64,000 bases of DNA, taken from NCBI RefSeq assembly GCF_040958095.1, contig NC_091228.1, forward strand, positions 13,882,899 to 13,946,898. Reading direction: 5' to 3'. The notes beneath the pieces were generated by a model. The model was not told the origin of the DNA. It saw only the letters and a program-made list of their open reading frames with translations, and did no database searches. Every line of letters starts with the position of its first letter. Position 1 is the first letter of the stretch. Of the stretch, positions 22,345 through 35,099 are shown piece after piece. Source of the DNA: Procambarus clarkii. Taxonomy: Eukaryota; Arthropoda; Malacostraca; Decapoda; Cambaridae. Both the position numbers and the translations under genes were made by a program.

Positions 22345-24060
22345 ACACAGCATGAAAGTCGAAAATCCGGAAAACTTCTTTATGTGTGATATCCAAACCC
22401 CTATAAATATAACTGATATCAACACGAGCATGGCAGATTTTGAAAGAATTTTACAATATGCCCATGCACTCAGCCCCGGGTCCATACTCATGGAATTCAA
22501 TATTTATAAAGAAATGCAAAGTGACAGTAGCACAGGCACTCAGTATAGTGAGTAGGAAGAGATTGGACATGGGGAGATACCAGATGTGCTGAAAGCAGCA
22601 GACATAGCCCCTCTACACAGGGGAGGGATCAAAGCATTGGCAAAGAATTATAGACCAGTTGCACTAACGTCCCACATAATAAAAGTATTTGAGATATTGA
22701 TCAGGAGTCAGGTCACTAGTTTCATGGAAACAAATGATCTCCACAATCCAGGCGAACTTGGATTTAGAGCGGGAAGCTCATGCCTCTCACAGCTACTTGA
22801 CCATTACAACCAAATCACTGAGGCATTAGAAGAAAAAGGGAATGCAAATGTGGTATACACAGATTTTGCAAAGGCATTCGATAAATTTGACCATGGAGTG
22901 ATAGCACACAAAATGAGGTCAATGGGAATAACTGGTAAAATAGGACGCTGGATACTCAGTTTTCTGTCAAACAGAACACAAAGAGTAACAGTCAACCAAA
23001 TAAAATCGAGTCCAAGAGCAGTTAAAAGCTCTGTACCTCAAGATACAGTCCTTGCACCATTGCTTTCCCTTATTCTCATATCAGATATAGACTCACATAC
23101 AAGGCATATTATCCTTTGCAGATGACACAAAATTCAGCATAAAAATGACCTCTGCTGAAGATATTGAAAAACTACAAGCAGATACAGTATTATTTAATAA
23201 AGTTTACGACTGGGCAGTAGAAAATAACATGATGTTTAACAGTGACAAAATCCAGGTACTCAGATATGGTAAAGATGAGAACCTTAAACATAATACAGGG
23301 TACAAAACACAATAAAATTTGTCCATAGTAGGAAAGCAACATGTAAAGGATTTGGGAATAATAATGTCTGATGAACTAAAGTTTAGGAAGCATAACCAAG
23401 CAAATATTGCGGCAGCCAGAAAAATGATAGGATGGAATACGAGAACTTTAAAATCCAGGGATACCATCACAATGGTTGTACTCTTCAAGTCACTTGTGTT
23501 GTCCCGTCTTGAGTACTGCTCAGTACTCACTTCCCACTTCAGAGCAGGTAAATATTGCTGAAATAGAGGGAATACAGAGAACATATAAGGCATGCATAGA
23601 CTCGATAAAGCACCTAAATTACTGGGATCGTCTCAAAGCTCTCCAAATATACTCACTAGAAAGGAGACAAGAGAGATACCAAATAATATACACATGGAAA
23701 ATACTGGAGGGCCAGGTCCCAAATCTACACAGTAAAATAACAACATACTGAAGTGAACGATATGGAAGAAAATGCAGAATATAACCAGTGAAGACCAGGG
23801 GTGCCATAGACACAATCAGAGAGCACGGAATAAACATCAGAGGTCTGCGGTTTTTCAACATACTCCTAGCAAGCATAAGAAATATTGCCGGAACCCCCGT
23901 GGACTTCAAGAGAAAACTAGATAGTTTTCTCAAAGGAGTACCGGGCTGTGGTGGGTATGTGGGCCTGCAGGCTACTCCAAGCAACAGCCTGGTAGACCAA
24001 ACTCTCACAAGTCAAGCCTGGCCTACTGCCAGGCTTGGTGAGTAAAATATCTCCCAGAAC
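22345..24060 (+). pseudogene. Decayed LINE, RT region and C-terminus (jockey/CR1 superfamily)
   Basis: The best frame (22586-23125) carries NYRPVALTSHIIKVFEIL, GFRAGSSCLSQLLDH, YTDFAKAFDKFDHG and SSVPQDTVLAPLL (Asp in place of Gly in PQG). The catalytic ADDTKF follows in another frame near 23120, then KHVKDLGIIMSDEL-like finger sequence and, near 23830-24000, a C-terminus of the FKRKLDSFLKGVPGCGG type. Several frameshifts and stops. 22345-22555 looks like the region ahead of the RT. Confidence 0.75.
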
Positions 24061-24939
24061 CCCATCAAGCAGGTATTGATTGCACTTTAAATACTTAGTA
24101 TAAGCAAAGATATTTAATATCTGATGAAGGATGGAGGGTAGGCAATCCAAGAGTGGAGATGCATACTCTAGATGCAAGCAAACTTAAATAATACTTAATA
24201 CAATATTCTAAATTGGAATTTTAGGTAATAATCTACAATCATTGGATGAAAAAAACACACATCAGAAAATGATGTTGCAATGATCCTTACGGCTGTCTGG
24301 GACAATTATCAAGTTGTGTAATTAATGTTTTGGTGAATCATTTGCTAATTATAGTCTGAGGTAAATGGATACTATGTAGCATGCAAGACTGCTTCATACA
24401 CTTTTTCTGGCCTGAAAATTATGATAATTTGGGCTATCATAGAGTATGCAATATGATTAAAATATAGTATCGTGATAAAGGAAACCTAATCCTAATTATA
24501 ATGAAACTTACTTGGATTATTGGAATCCATTGTTGCAATGTCTCTCAGTTATTCAACTGCATGAGAAACAATATCACTAGCTGAAATTGATGTTGGACTG
24601 CTGTAAAATTTACCTAAAAAGTACAAAATTATTTAATACCAGGCATAAAATAGAATCAGTTTAGATTAATTATATAAAGCTACAAGAACAAGGTAGGATG
24701 CATACTTGCACCCTCATCCAAAAACTGCAAATTAGAGTTGTGACATGCAAATCTCATAAGCACTTTTTTGTTTACATATTAACTTCTTGGCATTTTTCCA
24801 GTAATTAAACTGAGATAAAAATAAAATTAATACGTGTGAAAATACAAGCAAAATATAACTGAAATTTGAACAATGAAACTTTACAGATGATACAGAAGAC
24901 ACATGAATATTGGCACTGTAGGAGACCTTTAAAAAACAG
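24061..24939. other. AT-rich DNA, no gene seen
   Basis: About 880 bp without a supported reading frame, structured RNA or tandem repeat. Confidence 0.6.
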
Positions 24940-25575
24940 AAATAACAATGTTTAACAGTGATAAGTTACAGGTGCTGATGTATGGTGGAAACGAGGAAAT
25001 TAAATGAAACAAGGAGTACAGGACAGAATCAGACTTACTCTAAGAAGGAAAAAACATACAAGAAATCTGAGAATTACGACGTCTGACGACCTCACATTTT
25101 GTGAACATTACCGAACAAATACAGTGGGAGCCAGAAAAATAATGGGATGGTTTATGAGAACGTTAAAATTCAGACACCCCACCCACAGCAATGCTAATAC
25201 TATTTAAATAACTGGTGCTGTCCCATCTTGAGTATTGCTCGGTACTGACTTCCCTTTTCTGAACAGGAGAGATCTCCGAATTAGAGGGAATACAGACACC
25301 ATAAACAGCAAGCATAGAAATGATAAAACATCTAAATAATTGAGACCGTCTCAAAGCTCTCAAAATGTACTCTCTGGACAGGAGACAAGAAAGGTATCAA
25401 ATAATACATATATGGAAGATACTGGAGGGCCAGGTCCCAAATTTGCACAGCATAATATAACAACATACTGGAGCTAAATATACAGAAGAAAATTAATAAT
25501 AGAAACAATGAGGAGTAGAGGTGTCATAGGTACAATCAGAGAGCAGAGTCTTAACAGTAGGGGTCAAGGGCTGTT
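24940..25575 (+). pseudogene. Second LINE fragment, same family as 22.3-24.1 kb
   Basis: Broken frames match the neighbouring copy: MFNSDKLQVLMYGG, LVLSHLEYCSVLTSLF, DRLKALKMYSLDRRQERYQI and KILEGQVPNLHS. It begins after the RT catalytic box and decays before the C-terminal end. It may be a partial duplication of the copy 1 kb upstream or a separate 5'-truncated insertion. Confidence 0.7.
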
Positions 25576-25860
25576 TGCTAGGCTAGGCAAGGGTAGACTG
25601 CGCTTGGCTAGTGTGGGCTAGGTTATGCTAGGAAGAAGTAGGCTAGGCTGATTTACTCCACCAGTAATTGGGAGGGAGAGGAAGGGGGGAACCTCAATAT
25701 GAGCCTAACTTGTAGCTTCCTGTTCCCTGACACAATGATTTAATTTATGTCAGGCTTTCAGCACAGCCGCATAAAAAACCTTGGTTATTTATTTATTTAT
25801 GTACAAGAAGGTACACTGGGGGTTAAGAGAGAACATAGGAATCATGATGATTTTACAATC

Positions 25861-26028
25861 TTGCCTGAAACGCTATGCTTACTAGTGGCTTTAGGTATTA
25901 TATGTACTACCTCTATCTATAAATCGAACAATGTTTGTACTGTAACTCTGCATCTATGTATGTACTTTTCCTAAATAAATAAATTATTATTATTGTAAAG
26001 CCACTTGCACGCATAGCGTTTCGGGCAA
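25861..26028. repeat. 33-bp inverted repeat
   Basis: TTGCCTGAAACGCTATGC... (25861-25893) is complementary to ...GCATAGCGTTTCGGGCAA (25996-26028) with a few mismatches. Just downstream is a small hairpin, GCTACCCAGAAGCTGGGTAGC. Confidence 0.8.
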
Positions 26029-26029
26029 A

Positions 26030-27010
26030 AATCCCTTGATCTGATAGCTACCCAGAAGCTGGGTAGCTTTTGTTGCCCTGCGACTACTCTTCTGATATTC
26101 CCTAACTTTTTGCAATATTGTTAAACTAATAACAATTAACAGTAGTTAAATATTACATGAATAATCGAACTGATGTGGCCATACCTCGTTGTTGTGGAGC
26201 CCGGTCGTTCCGTTCGTATACAGCATACAAAGGTTACGAAGGTTAATCTAACCTAAAACAACAGAGCCTATAAATGACTAACCTGCACTAAGAAATCCTA
26301 AGCTATAAATAATGACAACAATACACTGGTTGTTTTTGTTGATTTAGGGACGATGAAATAAGTAAACTGGTTATGTTGTGTTGATTTAGGGGCAACGAAC
26401 TGGTTATTAGACCATGTTTTGTACATAAACAACAATAAGGTGTAATTATTTTAATTATAATAATAATAACGACAAAAACTTAATAAGTTTTACTTCTTAA
26501 GCAAAAGTCGCAAAATCTTAGTTTTCTTTAGAAAAAAAAACAAACTTAAAAGACATTTGGAAAGAGATAAGCAGACTATGTCCTACATTTTATTCCGTTA
26601 TTTACACTAAAAGAACAATTAAACATTACTTAACAGTGGCCAATTACTTATATCTGATATAAACGTTGCAAAAGAAGTTTAGGATGAAATTTAGGATATT
26701 ACACATTAAAAAAAAGAATACATTAATACCTAAACAGTTTGTAATTACAGTGATAAATTGTGCCAAACATTACACAATATTATTTACTAAGAAGCGTACG
26801 ATAACTCCAAACGGCATGATTTCAACAGGATTTTTTATAGTTGTCAAAAAACTCTGATTTTAATTTCCAAGTATTTGTCACAATGTATTTTATATAATTA
26901 TGAGGCAGTGGAACCACCAAATTGTTCTGTATTATAAATGCATAATGCTAAATTTCCATATACATAACAGTAAAATAATAACCACCTACATTTAAGGATA
27001 ACTAGGAAGT
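26030..27010. other. AT-rich DNA, no gene seen
   Basis: Only short ORFs rich in Lys and Ile; no family resemblance. Confidence 0.6.
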
Positions 27011-27059
27011 AATTATCAAAAGAAGGCACCAAACCGGGAAGGCTGTGTAACACCATCAA

Positions 27060-30000
27060 ATGTGCGGAATAATCAGAGGGCGCTAAATATCACCAAGGAT
27101 GCCAATATGAGAACAAAAACGCATAAGGCAAAGAATATCAAAAGTATCTGAGTCACCAAGAATTCTATCGAGGGACAGGTGACCGCGAGGGGTGGTCGGA
27201 AAGCAAGACACACGCTCCTCCTGGAAGTCAGGACATTCAAGAAGGACATGCACGACCGTAAAAGGGACAATGCAATTAGAACAATAAGGAGCAGGGCGGC
27301 ACTCCATCAAGTGACAATGGGTTAAGCGAGTATGGCCAATATGCAATCATGCCAGAGCCGTTTCCCATCGCCGGTTACGGTGGTTGGAGGACGGCCACAA
27401 GGAAACAACATTTAAGAGTACGTAGGGTGTTACCAGTAACAGACGATCAAGAAGCCTGCCAACGGGTAAGAATGGAGGAATGGATAACCGGGTAAAAGTC
27501 GGAATAAGGAATACCTTTACGAGAGATGAGACAAGAGGGGACAGCTTCCCTGGCGGCAGCATCCGCACGCTCATTTAAAGACACACCAATATGGTTGGGA
27601 ACCCAACAAAACTCAACCGACTGAAATTTACTGTGAACAAGAAACAGCCAATGCTGGATCTCGACAACAACTGGATGAACCGGATTAAGGGACCCGAGAG
27701 CCATGAGGGCACTATGAGAGTTAACAACAACAACAAAGGAAGACTGACAACGAGAGAGCAGGAGACGAAGAGCATAGAGAATGCCATAAAGCTCCACTGT
27801 GAAGATGCTAGTCTCCGGAGGTAAGCAACACAAGTGTGACCAGGAAAAACAACAGAGTAGCCAACACCCTCCGCAGACTTAGACCCATCGGTGAAGACGG
27901 AAACGGAGTGAGAGTGAGAAGAAATGTGCTCAAGGAAAAAAACGTTTTAGAACCGAAGGAGGGCTAAAAGCTTTCGGGATGCGGGTCAAGGATGTACAAA
28001 ACTGCGGAAGGGGGACTCCACGGGGGCAAAGAAGGAACAACACGAGGAGAAATATTAGAAATACGAATGGAAAGAGAATCCTGTTAGCGAGACAAACGGA
28101 CAGAAAGAGGGAGGTGCTGTAGAGGAACAGGAACCGCAGGAGTAGTAAAAGTTAAAGCACAGCAGAGGCGAGAGGAAGGATATTGCAAGGATCGCACAAG
28201 ATAGCGAAGACAGTAGCGATCACGGCAGTCCTGGAGAAATAGGAAGCCAGCGTCAATATGCACAAAGAGGACGGGAGTCCAACGAAAGGCACCAGAACCG
28301 AGGCGCAACCCAGTATGGTGCAAAGCATCAAGACGGCAAGAGTAGAAGGAGAAGCAGACGAGTAAGCAAGGCAACCATAATCGAGCCTAGACAGGACGAG
28401 AGAGGAATGTAAAGCAAGGAGTGCGCGCCTATCCGCTACCCAAGAAGAATGGAACAATACCCAAAGGAGGGTAAGGGCTTTAGAGCACTCAACATAGAGG
28501 TAAGAGATATGGGGCGACTGAGACAAACGAGTGTCAAAGAATAACCCCCAAATCTTTGCGGAATCTTTGTATTCAAGGGGATGACCATAAAGTGACAGAG
28601 GGACGAAGAACGACCCGTTTTCGAGAAAAAGTCATGGCACAAGTCTTAGTTGTAGAGAACTTGAAGCCATGATCGGTGGCCCAAGACGACACGGCATCAA
28701 TTGCAAGTTGAAGCCGGCATTGAAGGAGAGGCGAATCATCACCCTAACAGCAAAGGGTAAGATCATCGACAGAGAGCGGAGAAGACGCCTGAAGGAAGAG
28801 AGGAAAGAAGACCATTGAGGGCAACCAGAAAATGAGTAGTGCTCAGAAACGAGCACTACTCAGAAACGAACACTACTACCCTGGGGCACACCTTCGTATT
28901 CCTAAAAAGAGGCAGAGAGAGTGGTACCAAGCCTCACCCGAAAGGAACGACGAGAGGGGAAGCTGCGTTGAAAGAGAGGGAGATGACCACGATGGCCAAA
29001 CGAATGAATCTGGGATAGAATATGATATCGCCAAGTGGTGTCGTAAGCCTTTTCCAGGTAAAAAAGTACGGCAACAACGGAGGTCTTCGCCGCAAAAGCA
29101 GTACGAATATAGACCTCCAAGTTTACCAGGACATCTGTTGTGCTGCAGCACTTGCGGAAACCAAATTGAGAAGGGGAGAGGAGGTGATTGTGTTCCAGGA
29201 ACTACATCAGACGAACGTTAACCATACGTTCAAAGAGATTGCAGACAACTTGTGAAGGCAATGGGGCGAAATTCTTTAGGGGATGTTCCCAGAGACTCTG
29301 GTTTACGAACAGGGAGGACAACGGCATCGAGCCAGTCCTCAGGGACTGACGACGACTCCCAGATCCGATGATACAGACTCAGTAAATACTGAGACGTGCA
29401 CGGAGAGAGATGGTGAAGCATCTCATAATTAATGCCATCGGAGCCCGCCGCCGTAGAACCGCAGAGGGCCATGGCAGAACGAAGTTCAGAGAGAGAGACA
29501 AGGGATCGTTATAGGGAAGTCTAAGACGAGTGCAGAAATTTAAAGGATGAGATTCAAGAACAGGTTTATGAAGAAGGAAAGATTAGAGAAGATGAAGACC
29601 AGAGCTAACAGAAGATAAGTGGGAACCCAGTTCGGTAGTGACTTGCAATGGATCCGCCACAGGAGAATCACGTAGGTGAAAGACCAGTGAAACATCAGGA
29701 ACGAACTTACCCGCTATCTTGCGGATACGCTTCCAGATCTGTGGCAGAGGAGTTTCGGACGTAATGGTGTTGACATAAGAAGCCCAACATTCACGTTCAG
29801 TCGTATGGATGGCTCTACGGGCCACCGCACTCGCCTTCGGAAAAAAAAAATCGGCCGACGGCGGTATCTCTTCCAGGCTGCACGCTTACAGCAGACAGCC
29901 CGAGCACAATCTGCATTCCACCAGGGAACGCACTTCCGTGGACCCCAAGAGGAAGAGCGAGGAATAGAGCGGAGGGCAGCATTGAAGACAGTGTCATGAA

Positions 30001-30790
30001 AAAGGAGGAGAGCGCGAGAGAGAGGCAGAAGGAAGAGGTCAGGGAGAGCAGCACTAAGGGCAAATAGGGTCCAGTCCGCCTTAGCAAACTGCCACCTAGG
30101 AAAAGAGAGGGAAGGGTGAAAAGAGAAAAAGATAACTAGGATGGGGAAATGGTCACTGCCCTGGAGGTCATCAAGAACCTGCCACGTGAAATCTAAGTAA
30201 AGAGAAATCGAGCAAAGAGAAAGATGAAGACTGGAAAGGGTGTGAGTATGGGAGTCCAAATGCGTGGGATCACCAGAATACAGAAGAGACAGGGAAGAAG
30301 AGAGGATAAACGGCCCAAGAAGGCGACCTCGGGTGTTCGTCAGAACATCACCCCAAAGGGAATGATGACAATTGAAATTACCCAGCAGGAGCACAGGCTC
30401 CGGCAAGGAGTATAGTAGGTGTTTCAGATCAGGAAAAGAAAGCAGGACACTCGGGGAGGAGAAATGGATCAAACGGTGTACCATTTCCCCACAAAGATAC
30501 GAACAGCAGAACAATGGAGAGGCGAAGGAAAAAGTAAAGGGACAAAGGGAACATCAGAGCTAATCAAGAGAGCGGAATTGGGAGCCCCAGCAACAGCCGA
30601 GGATGGGGGGGGGGGGAAGAGAGAGAAAGGAATAGCCACGAAAGCAACCAGGACGAGCACCAAGCATCGGCTCCTGTAGATAGACACAAAGGGGCGAAAA
30701 CAGAAGTTGGAGTTCAAGGAAATTGGCGTAATAACCCCGAAGGTTCCATTGCAGAATAGACATCGACTAAAAGAGAAAGGACAACAGAAA
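27060..30790 (-). pseudogene. I-type LINE ORF2, copy 1
   Basis: Endonuclease starts MSILQWNLRGYYAN and has LLLGNFNCHHSLWGD (Asn for the usual Asp) and SDHFPI. RT pieces include GSTAAGSDGINYEMLHHL, FYLEKAYDTTWRYH and the start of the FAVRVMIRL shifted frame. RNase H has ETSIFTVELYGILYAL and NERADAAAREA. The C-terminus has LTHCHLMECRPAPYCSNC and HVLLECPDF, the Cys-His motif found after RNase H in I-related LINEs. Many frameshifts; not functional. Confidence 0.8.
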
Positions 30791-30794
30791 ACAA

Positions 30795-31257
30795 TTAAGA
30801 AACAAAGGCGAAAGAGCAACATAGCACGTGAAAGATGATCAGGGTCGGGATCAGGGGCATGGGTAAACTGAGCAAAGACGGAGGGAAGTAAGCGGAAGAA
30901 CAGACCAGAGGTGGATGGGCGGGGTCCGGAGGAGGAGACAACGGAGAGGAGCAGTCAAGGACAGCAGCAGGAAGAGGGGGAGTAGAAAGAGGGGAGCGCA
31001 CCTCAGCATGAGCAGCAACCGAAAGGTAAGCAGGGGCCAAAGAAACCTCCATAGCAGGAACAGGGAGCGCAATCACTGAAATGGGAGGGGAAGGAGCAAC
31101 AGAGCCAGAAGTAGGGGCTGAGGAAGAAAGCGAAGCCTTCTTACCCGCCGGGGAGGAGGAAGGAGAGGAGCCAGGCTTACGCTTCTGACTTAGAGAGACC
31201 GGTGTCCTAGCAAGTACGTACCAGGCAACAGATTCCAGTGTCTCAACAGGAGAAGTA
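30795..31257 (-). pseudogene. I-type LINE ORF1, C-terminal fragment, copy 1
   Basis: Pro- and Ser-rich tail of the gag-like ORF1 (KRKPGSSPSSSPAGKKASLS, then MEVSLAPAYLSVAAHAEVRS), matching copy 2 at 35.1-35.5 kb. The zinc knuckles lie upstream of the break and are missing here. Confidence 0.75.
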
Positions 31258-31319
31258 AGTAATTATCAAAAGAAGGCACCAAACTGGGAAGGCTATGTAG
31301 CACCATCAAATGTGCAGAA

Positions 31320-34300
31320 TAATCAGAGGGCGCTAAATATCACCAAGGATGCCAATACGGGAACAAAAACGCATAAGGCGAACGATATCAAAAGTATCCG
31401 AGTCAACAAGAATTCTATTGAGGGACAGGTGACCGCGAGGGGCGGTCGGAAAGCAAGACACACGCTCGTCCTGGAAGTCAGGACATTCAAGAAGGACATG
31501 CACGACCGTAAGAGGGACAATGCAACTAGGACAATAAGGAGCAGGGCGGCGCTCCAAGTGACCATGGGTTAAGTGAGTATGGCCAATACGCAACCTCGCC
31601 AGAGCCGTTTCCCAACGCCGGTTACGGTAGTAGGAGGACGGCCACGAGGAAACAACATTTCAGAGTACGTAGTTTGTTACCAGTAACAGACGACCAAGAA
31701 GCCTGCCAACGGGTAAGGACAGAGGAATAGATAACCGGGTAAAAGTCAGAATATGGAATACCTTTACGAGAGATGGGTCAAGAGCGGACAGCTTTCTTGG
31801 CGGCAGCATCCGCACGCTCATTTAAAGACACACCAATATGGCTGGGAACCCAACAAAACTCAACCGACTTAAATTTACTGTGAACAAGAAACAGCCAATG
31901 CTGGATCTCGACAACTACTTAATGAACCGGATTAAAGGACCCGAGAGCCATGAGGGCACTACGAGAGTCAACAACAACTACAAAGGAAGATTGACAATGA
32001 AAAAGCAGGAGACGAAGAGCATAGAGAATAGCATAAAGCTCCGCTGTAAAGATGCTAGTCTCCGGAGGTAAGCGACACATAAGTGCGATCAGGAAAAACA
32101 ACAGAGTAGCCAACACCATCCGCAGACTTAGACCCATCGGTGAAGACAGAAACGGAACGGGAGTGAGAAGAAAAGTGCTCGAGGAAAAGGCGTTTTAGAA
32201 CCGTAGGAGGGGTAAAAGCTTTAGTGATACGGGTCAAGGATATAGAAAACTGCGGAAGAGGGACTCTCCACGGGGGCAAAGAAGGAACAACACGAGGAGA
32301 AACATCAGAAATACGAACGGAAAGAGAATCCTGTAGGCGAGATAACCGGACAGAAAGAGGGAGGTGGTGAAGAGGAACAGGAACCACAGGAGGGGTAAAA
32401 GTTAAAGCACGACAGAGGCGAGAGGAAGGATGTTGCAAGGACCGCGCAAGATAGCGAAGACAGTAGCGAACACGGCGGTCCTGGAGAGACAGGAAGCCAG
32501 TGTCAACATACAAGCTAAGGATGGGAGTCGAACGAAAGGCACCAGAACTGAGGCGCAACCCAGTATGGTGCAAAGCATCAAGACTGCGAAGAGTAGGAGA
32601 AGAAGCAGACGAGTAAGCAGGGCAACCATAATCGAGCTTAGACAGGATGAGAGAGCAATGTAAAGCAAGGAGAGTGCGCCTATCCCCCCAAGAAGTATGG
32701 GACAAGACCCGAAGGAGGGTAAGGGCCTTAGAGCACTCAACTCGGAGGTAAGAGATATGGGGAGACCAAGACAAACGAGTGTCAAGGAATAACCCCAAAA
32801 GCTTCGCGAAATCTTTGTATTCAAGGGGATGACCATAAAGTGACAGAGGGACGAAGAACGACCCGTTTCCGCGTAAAAGTCATGGCACAAGTCTTAGAAG
32901 TAGAGAACTTGAAGCCATGATCGGTGGCCCAAGACGACACGGCATCAATTGCAAGTTGAAGCCGGCGTTGAAGGCGAATCATCACCCTGACAGCAAAAGG
33001 TAAGATCATCGACAAATAGGGCGGAGAAGACATCAGAAGGAAGAGAGGAAAGAAGACCATTGAGGGCAACCAGAAAAAGAGTAGTGCTCAGAACACTACC
33101 CTGGGGCACACCTTCGTATTGCTTAAAAGAGGCAGAGAGAGCGGTACCAAGGCACACCCGAAAGGAACGACGAGAGAGGAAGCTGCGGAGAAAGAGAGGG
33201 AGATGACCACGAAGGCCAAAAGAATGAAGTTGAGATATATGATATCGCCAAGTGGTGTCGTAAGCCTTTTCCAGGTCAAAAAGAACGGCAACAACGGAGG
33301 TCTTCGCATCAAAAACAGTATGAATAGAGACCTCCAAGTTCACCAGGACATCTGTCGTGCTGCGGCACTTGAGGAAACCAAATTGAGAAGGGGAGAGGAG
33401 GTGATGGTGTTCCAGGAACCACATCAGACGAACGTTAACCATACGTTCAAAGAGTTTGCAGATACAACTTGTGAGAGCAATAGAGCGAAAGTCCTTAGGG
33501 GAAGTACCCAGAGACCCCGGTTTGCGAACAGGGAGGACAACGGCATCGAGCCAGTCCTCAGGGACTGACGACGACTCCCAGATCCGATTATACAGACTCA
33601 GTAAATACTGAGACGTGCTCGGAGGGAGATGGCGAAGCATCTCATAATGAATACCATCGGAGCCCGCCGCCGTAGAACCGCAGAGGGCCAGGGCAGAACG
33701 AAGTTCACAGAGAGAAGGGATCATTATAGGGAAGCTGAAGATGAGTGCAGAAATCTAAAGGACGAGACTCAAGGACAGGTTTACGAAGAAGGAAAGATTG
33801 GGGAAGATGAAGACCAGAGCTAACAGAAGAAAAGTGGGAACCCAGTTCGGAAGCGACCTGCAACGGGTCCGCCACAGGAGTATCATGGAGGTGAAGGACC
33901 GGTGAAAGATCGGGAACGAACTTATCCGCTATCTTGCTGATACGCTTCCAGATCTGGGCCAGAGGGGTTTCGGACGTAATTGTCGAGGCATAAGATGCCC
34001 AACATTCACGTTCAGCCGTACGGATGGCCCTACGGGCCACCGCACTCTCTTTCCGAAAGAAAAGAAAAGAATCGGTCGTCTGCCTACGGCTGTGCCTCTT
34101 CCAGGCTGCACGCTTACAGCAGACTGTGCCCTCCGCTCTGTGCCCTCCGCTCTGTGCCCTCCGCTCTGTGCCCTCCGCTCTGTGCCCTCCGCTCTGTGCC
34201 CTCCGCTCTATTCCTCGCTCTTCCGAGAGGAAGAGCGAGGAATAGAGCGGAGGGCAGCGTTGAAGACAGTCATGAAAAAGGAGCAGAGTGCGAGAGAGGC

Positions 34301-35076
34301 AGAAGGAAGAGGTCAGGGAGAGCAGCACTGAGGGTAAATAGGGTCCAGTCCGCCTTAGCAAACTGCCACCTAGGGAAAGAGAGGGAAGGGTGAAAAGAGA
34401 AAAAGGAAACAAGGATGGGGAAATGATCACTTCCATGGAGGTCATCAAGAACCTGCCACGTGAAATCTAAGTAAAGAGAAGAGCAGAGAGAAAGATCAAG
34501 ACAAGAAAGGGTGCGAGTCCGAGAGTCCAAATGAGTGGGCTCACCAGGATTCAGAAGAGACAGGGAAGAAGAGAGGAGAAACGGCTCAAGAAGGCGACCC
34601 CGGGTATTCGTCAGAACCTCACCCCAAAGAGAACGACGACAATTGAAGTCACCCAGCAGGAGCACAGGCTCCGGCAAGGAATCTAGGAGGCGTTTCAAAT
34701 TAGGAAGAGACCGGGACACTCAGGAGATAAATGGAACATACTGTGTACCATTTCCCCACAGATAGGAGCAGCAGAACAATGGAGAGGCGAAGGAAGAAGT
34801 AAAGGAACAAAGGGAACATCAGCACGAATCAAGAGCAGAAGAATTAGTAGCCCCAGCAACGGCTGGGGGGGGGGGGGGGGAGAGAAAGGAATAGCCACGA
34901 AAACGACCAGGACGAGCACCAAGCATCGGCTCCTGGAGACAGACACAAAGGGGCGAAAACCGCGAAATCAGAAGTTGGAGTTCGAATAAATTGGCATAAT
35001 AACCTTGAACGTTCCATTGAAGAATGGACAACGACGAGAAGAGAAAGGACAAAAACAGAGAACAAGGAAGAAACAA
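31320..35076 (-). pseudogene. I-type LINE ORF2, copy 2
   Basis: Endonuclease: MSILQWNVQGYYAN, LLLGDFNCRRSLWGE, LHGSDHFPI. RT frame 33724-32945: GSTAAGSDGIHYEML, LFDLEKAYDTTWRYH, YEGVPQGSVLSTTLFL and ALFVDDLTFCC, with both catalytic Asp kept. RNase H: VFTDGSKSADGVGY, ETSIFTAELYAILYAL, VVVDSRSALMAL. C-terminal Cys-His motif: PYCPSCIVPLTVVHVLLECP. The RT frame is the best kept of the three copies. Frameshifts separate the domains. Confidence 0.85.
34126..34256. repeat. 14-bp tandem array ending in a perfect 28-bp-arm palindrome
   Basis: Six units of TGTGCCCTCCGCTC from 34126, then left arm 34197-34224, spacer GAGA, right arm 34229-34256. It replaces LINE coding sequence that copy 1 still has (GCATTCCACCAGGGAACG region). 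Confidence 0.95.
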
Positions 35077-35099
35077 AGGCGAAAGAGCAACAGAGCACG

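Larger units (their letters stand above)
27011..31257 (-). mobile_element. I-type LINE with RNase H, copy 1 (5'-truncated)
   Basis: Minus-strand order: ORF1 C-terminal part, endonuclease, RT, RNase H, C-terminal zinc motif. The element is cut at its 5' side inside ORF1 (ETLESVA region) exactly where the 3' end of copy 2 begins. The 3' end on plus starts TAATTATCAAAAGAAGGC, the same as copy 2. Confidence 0.85.
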
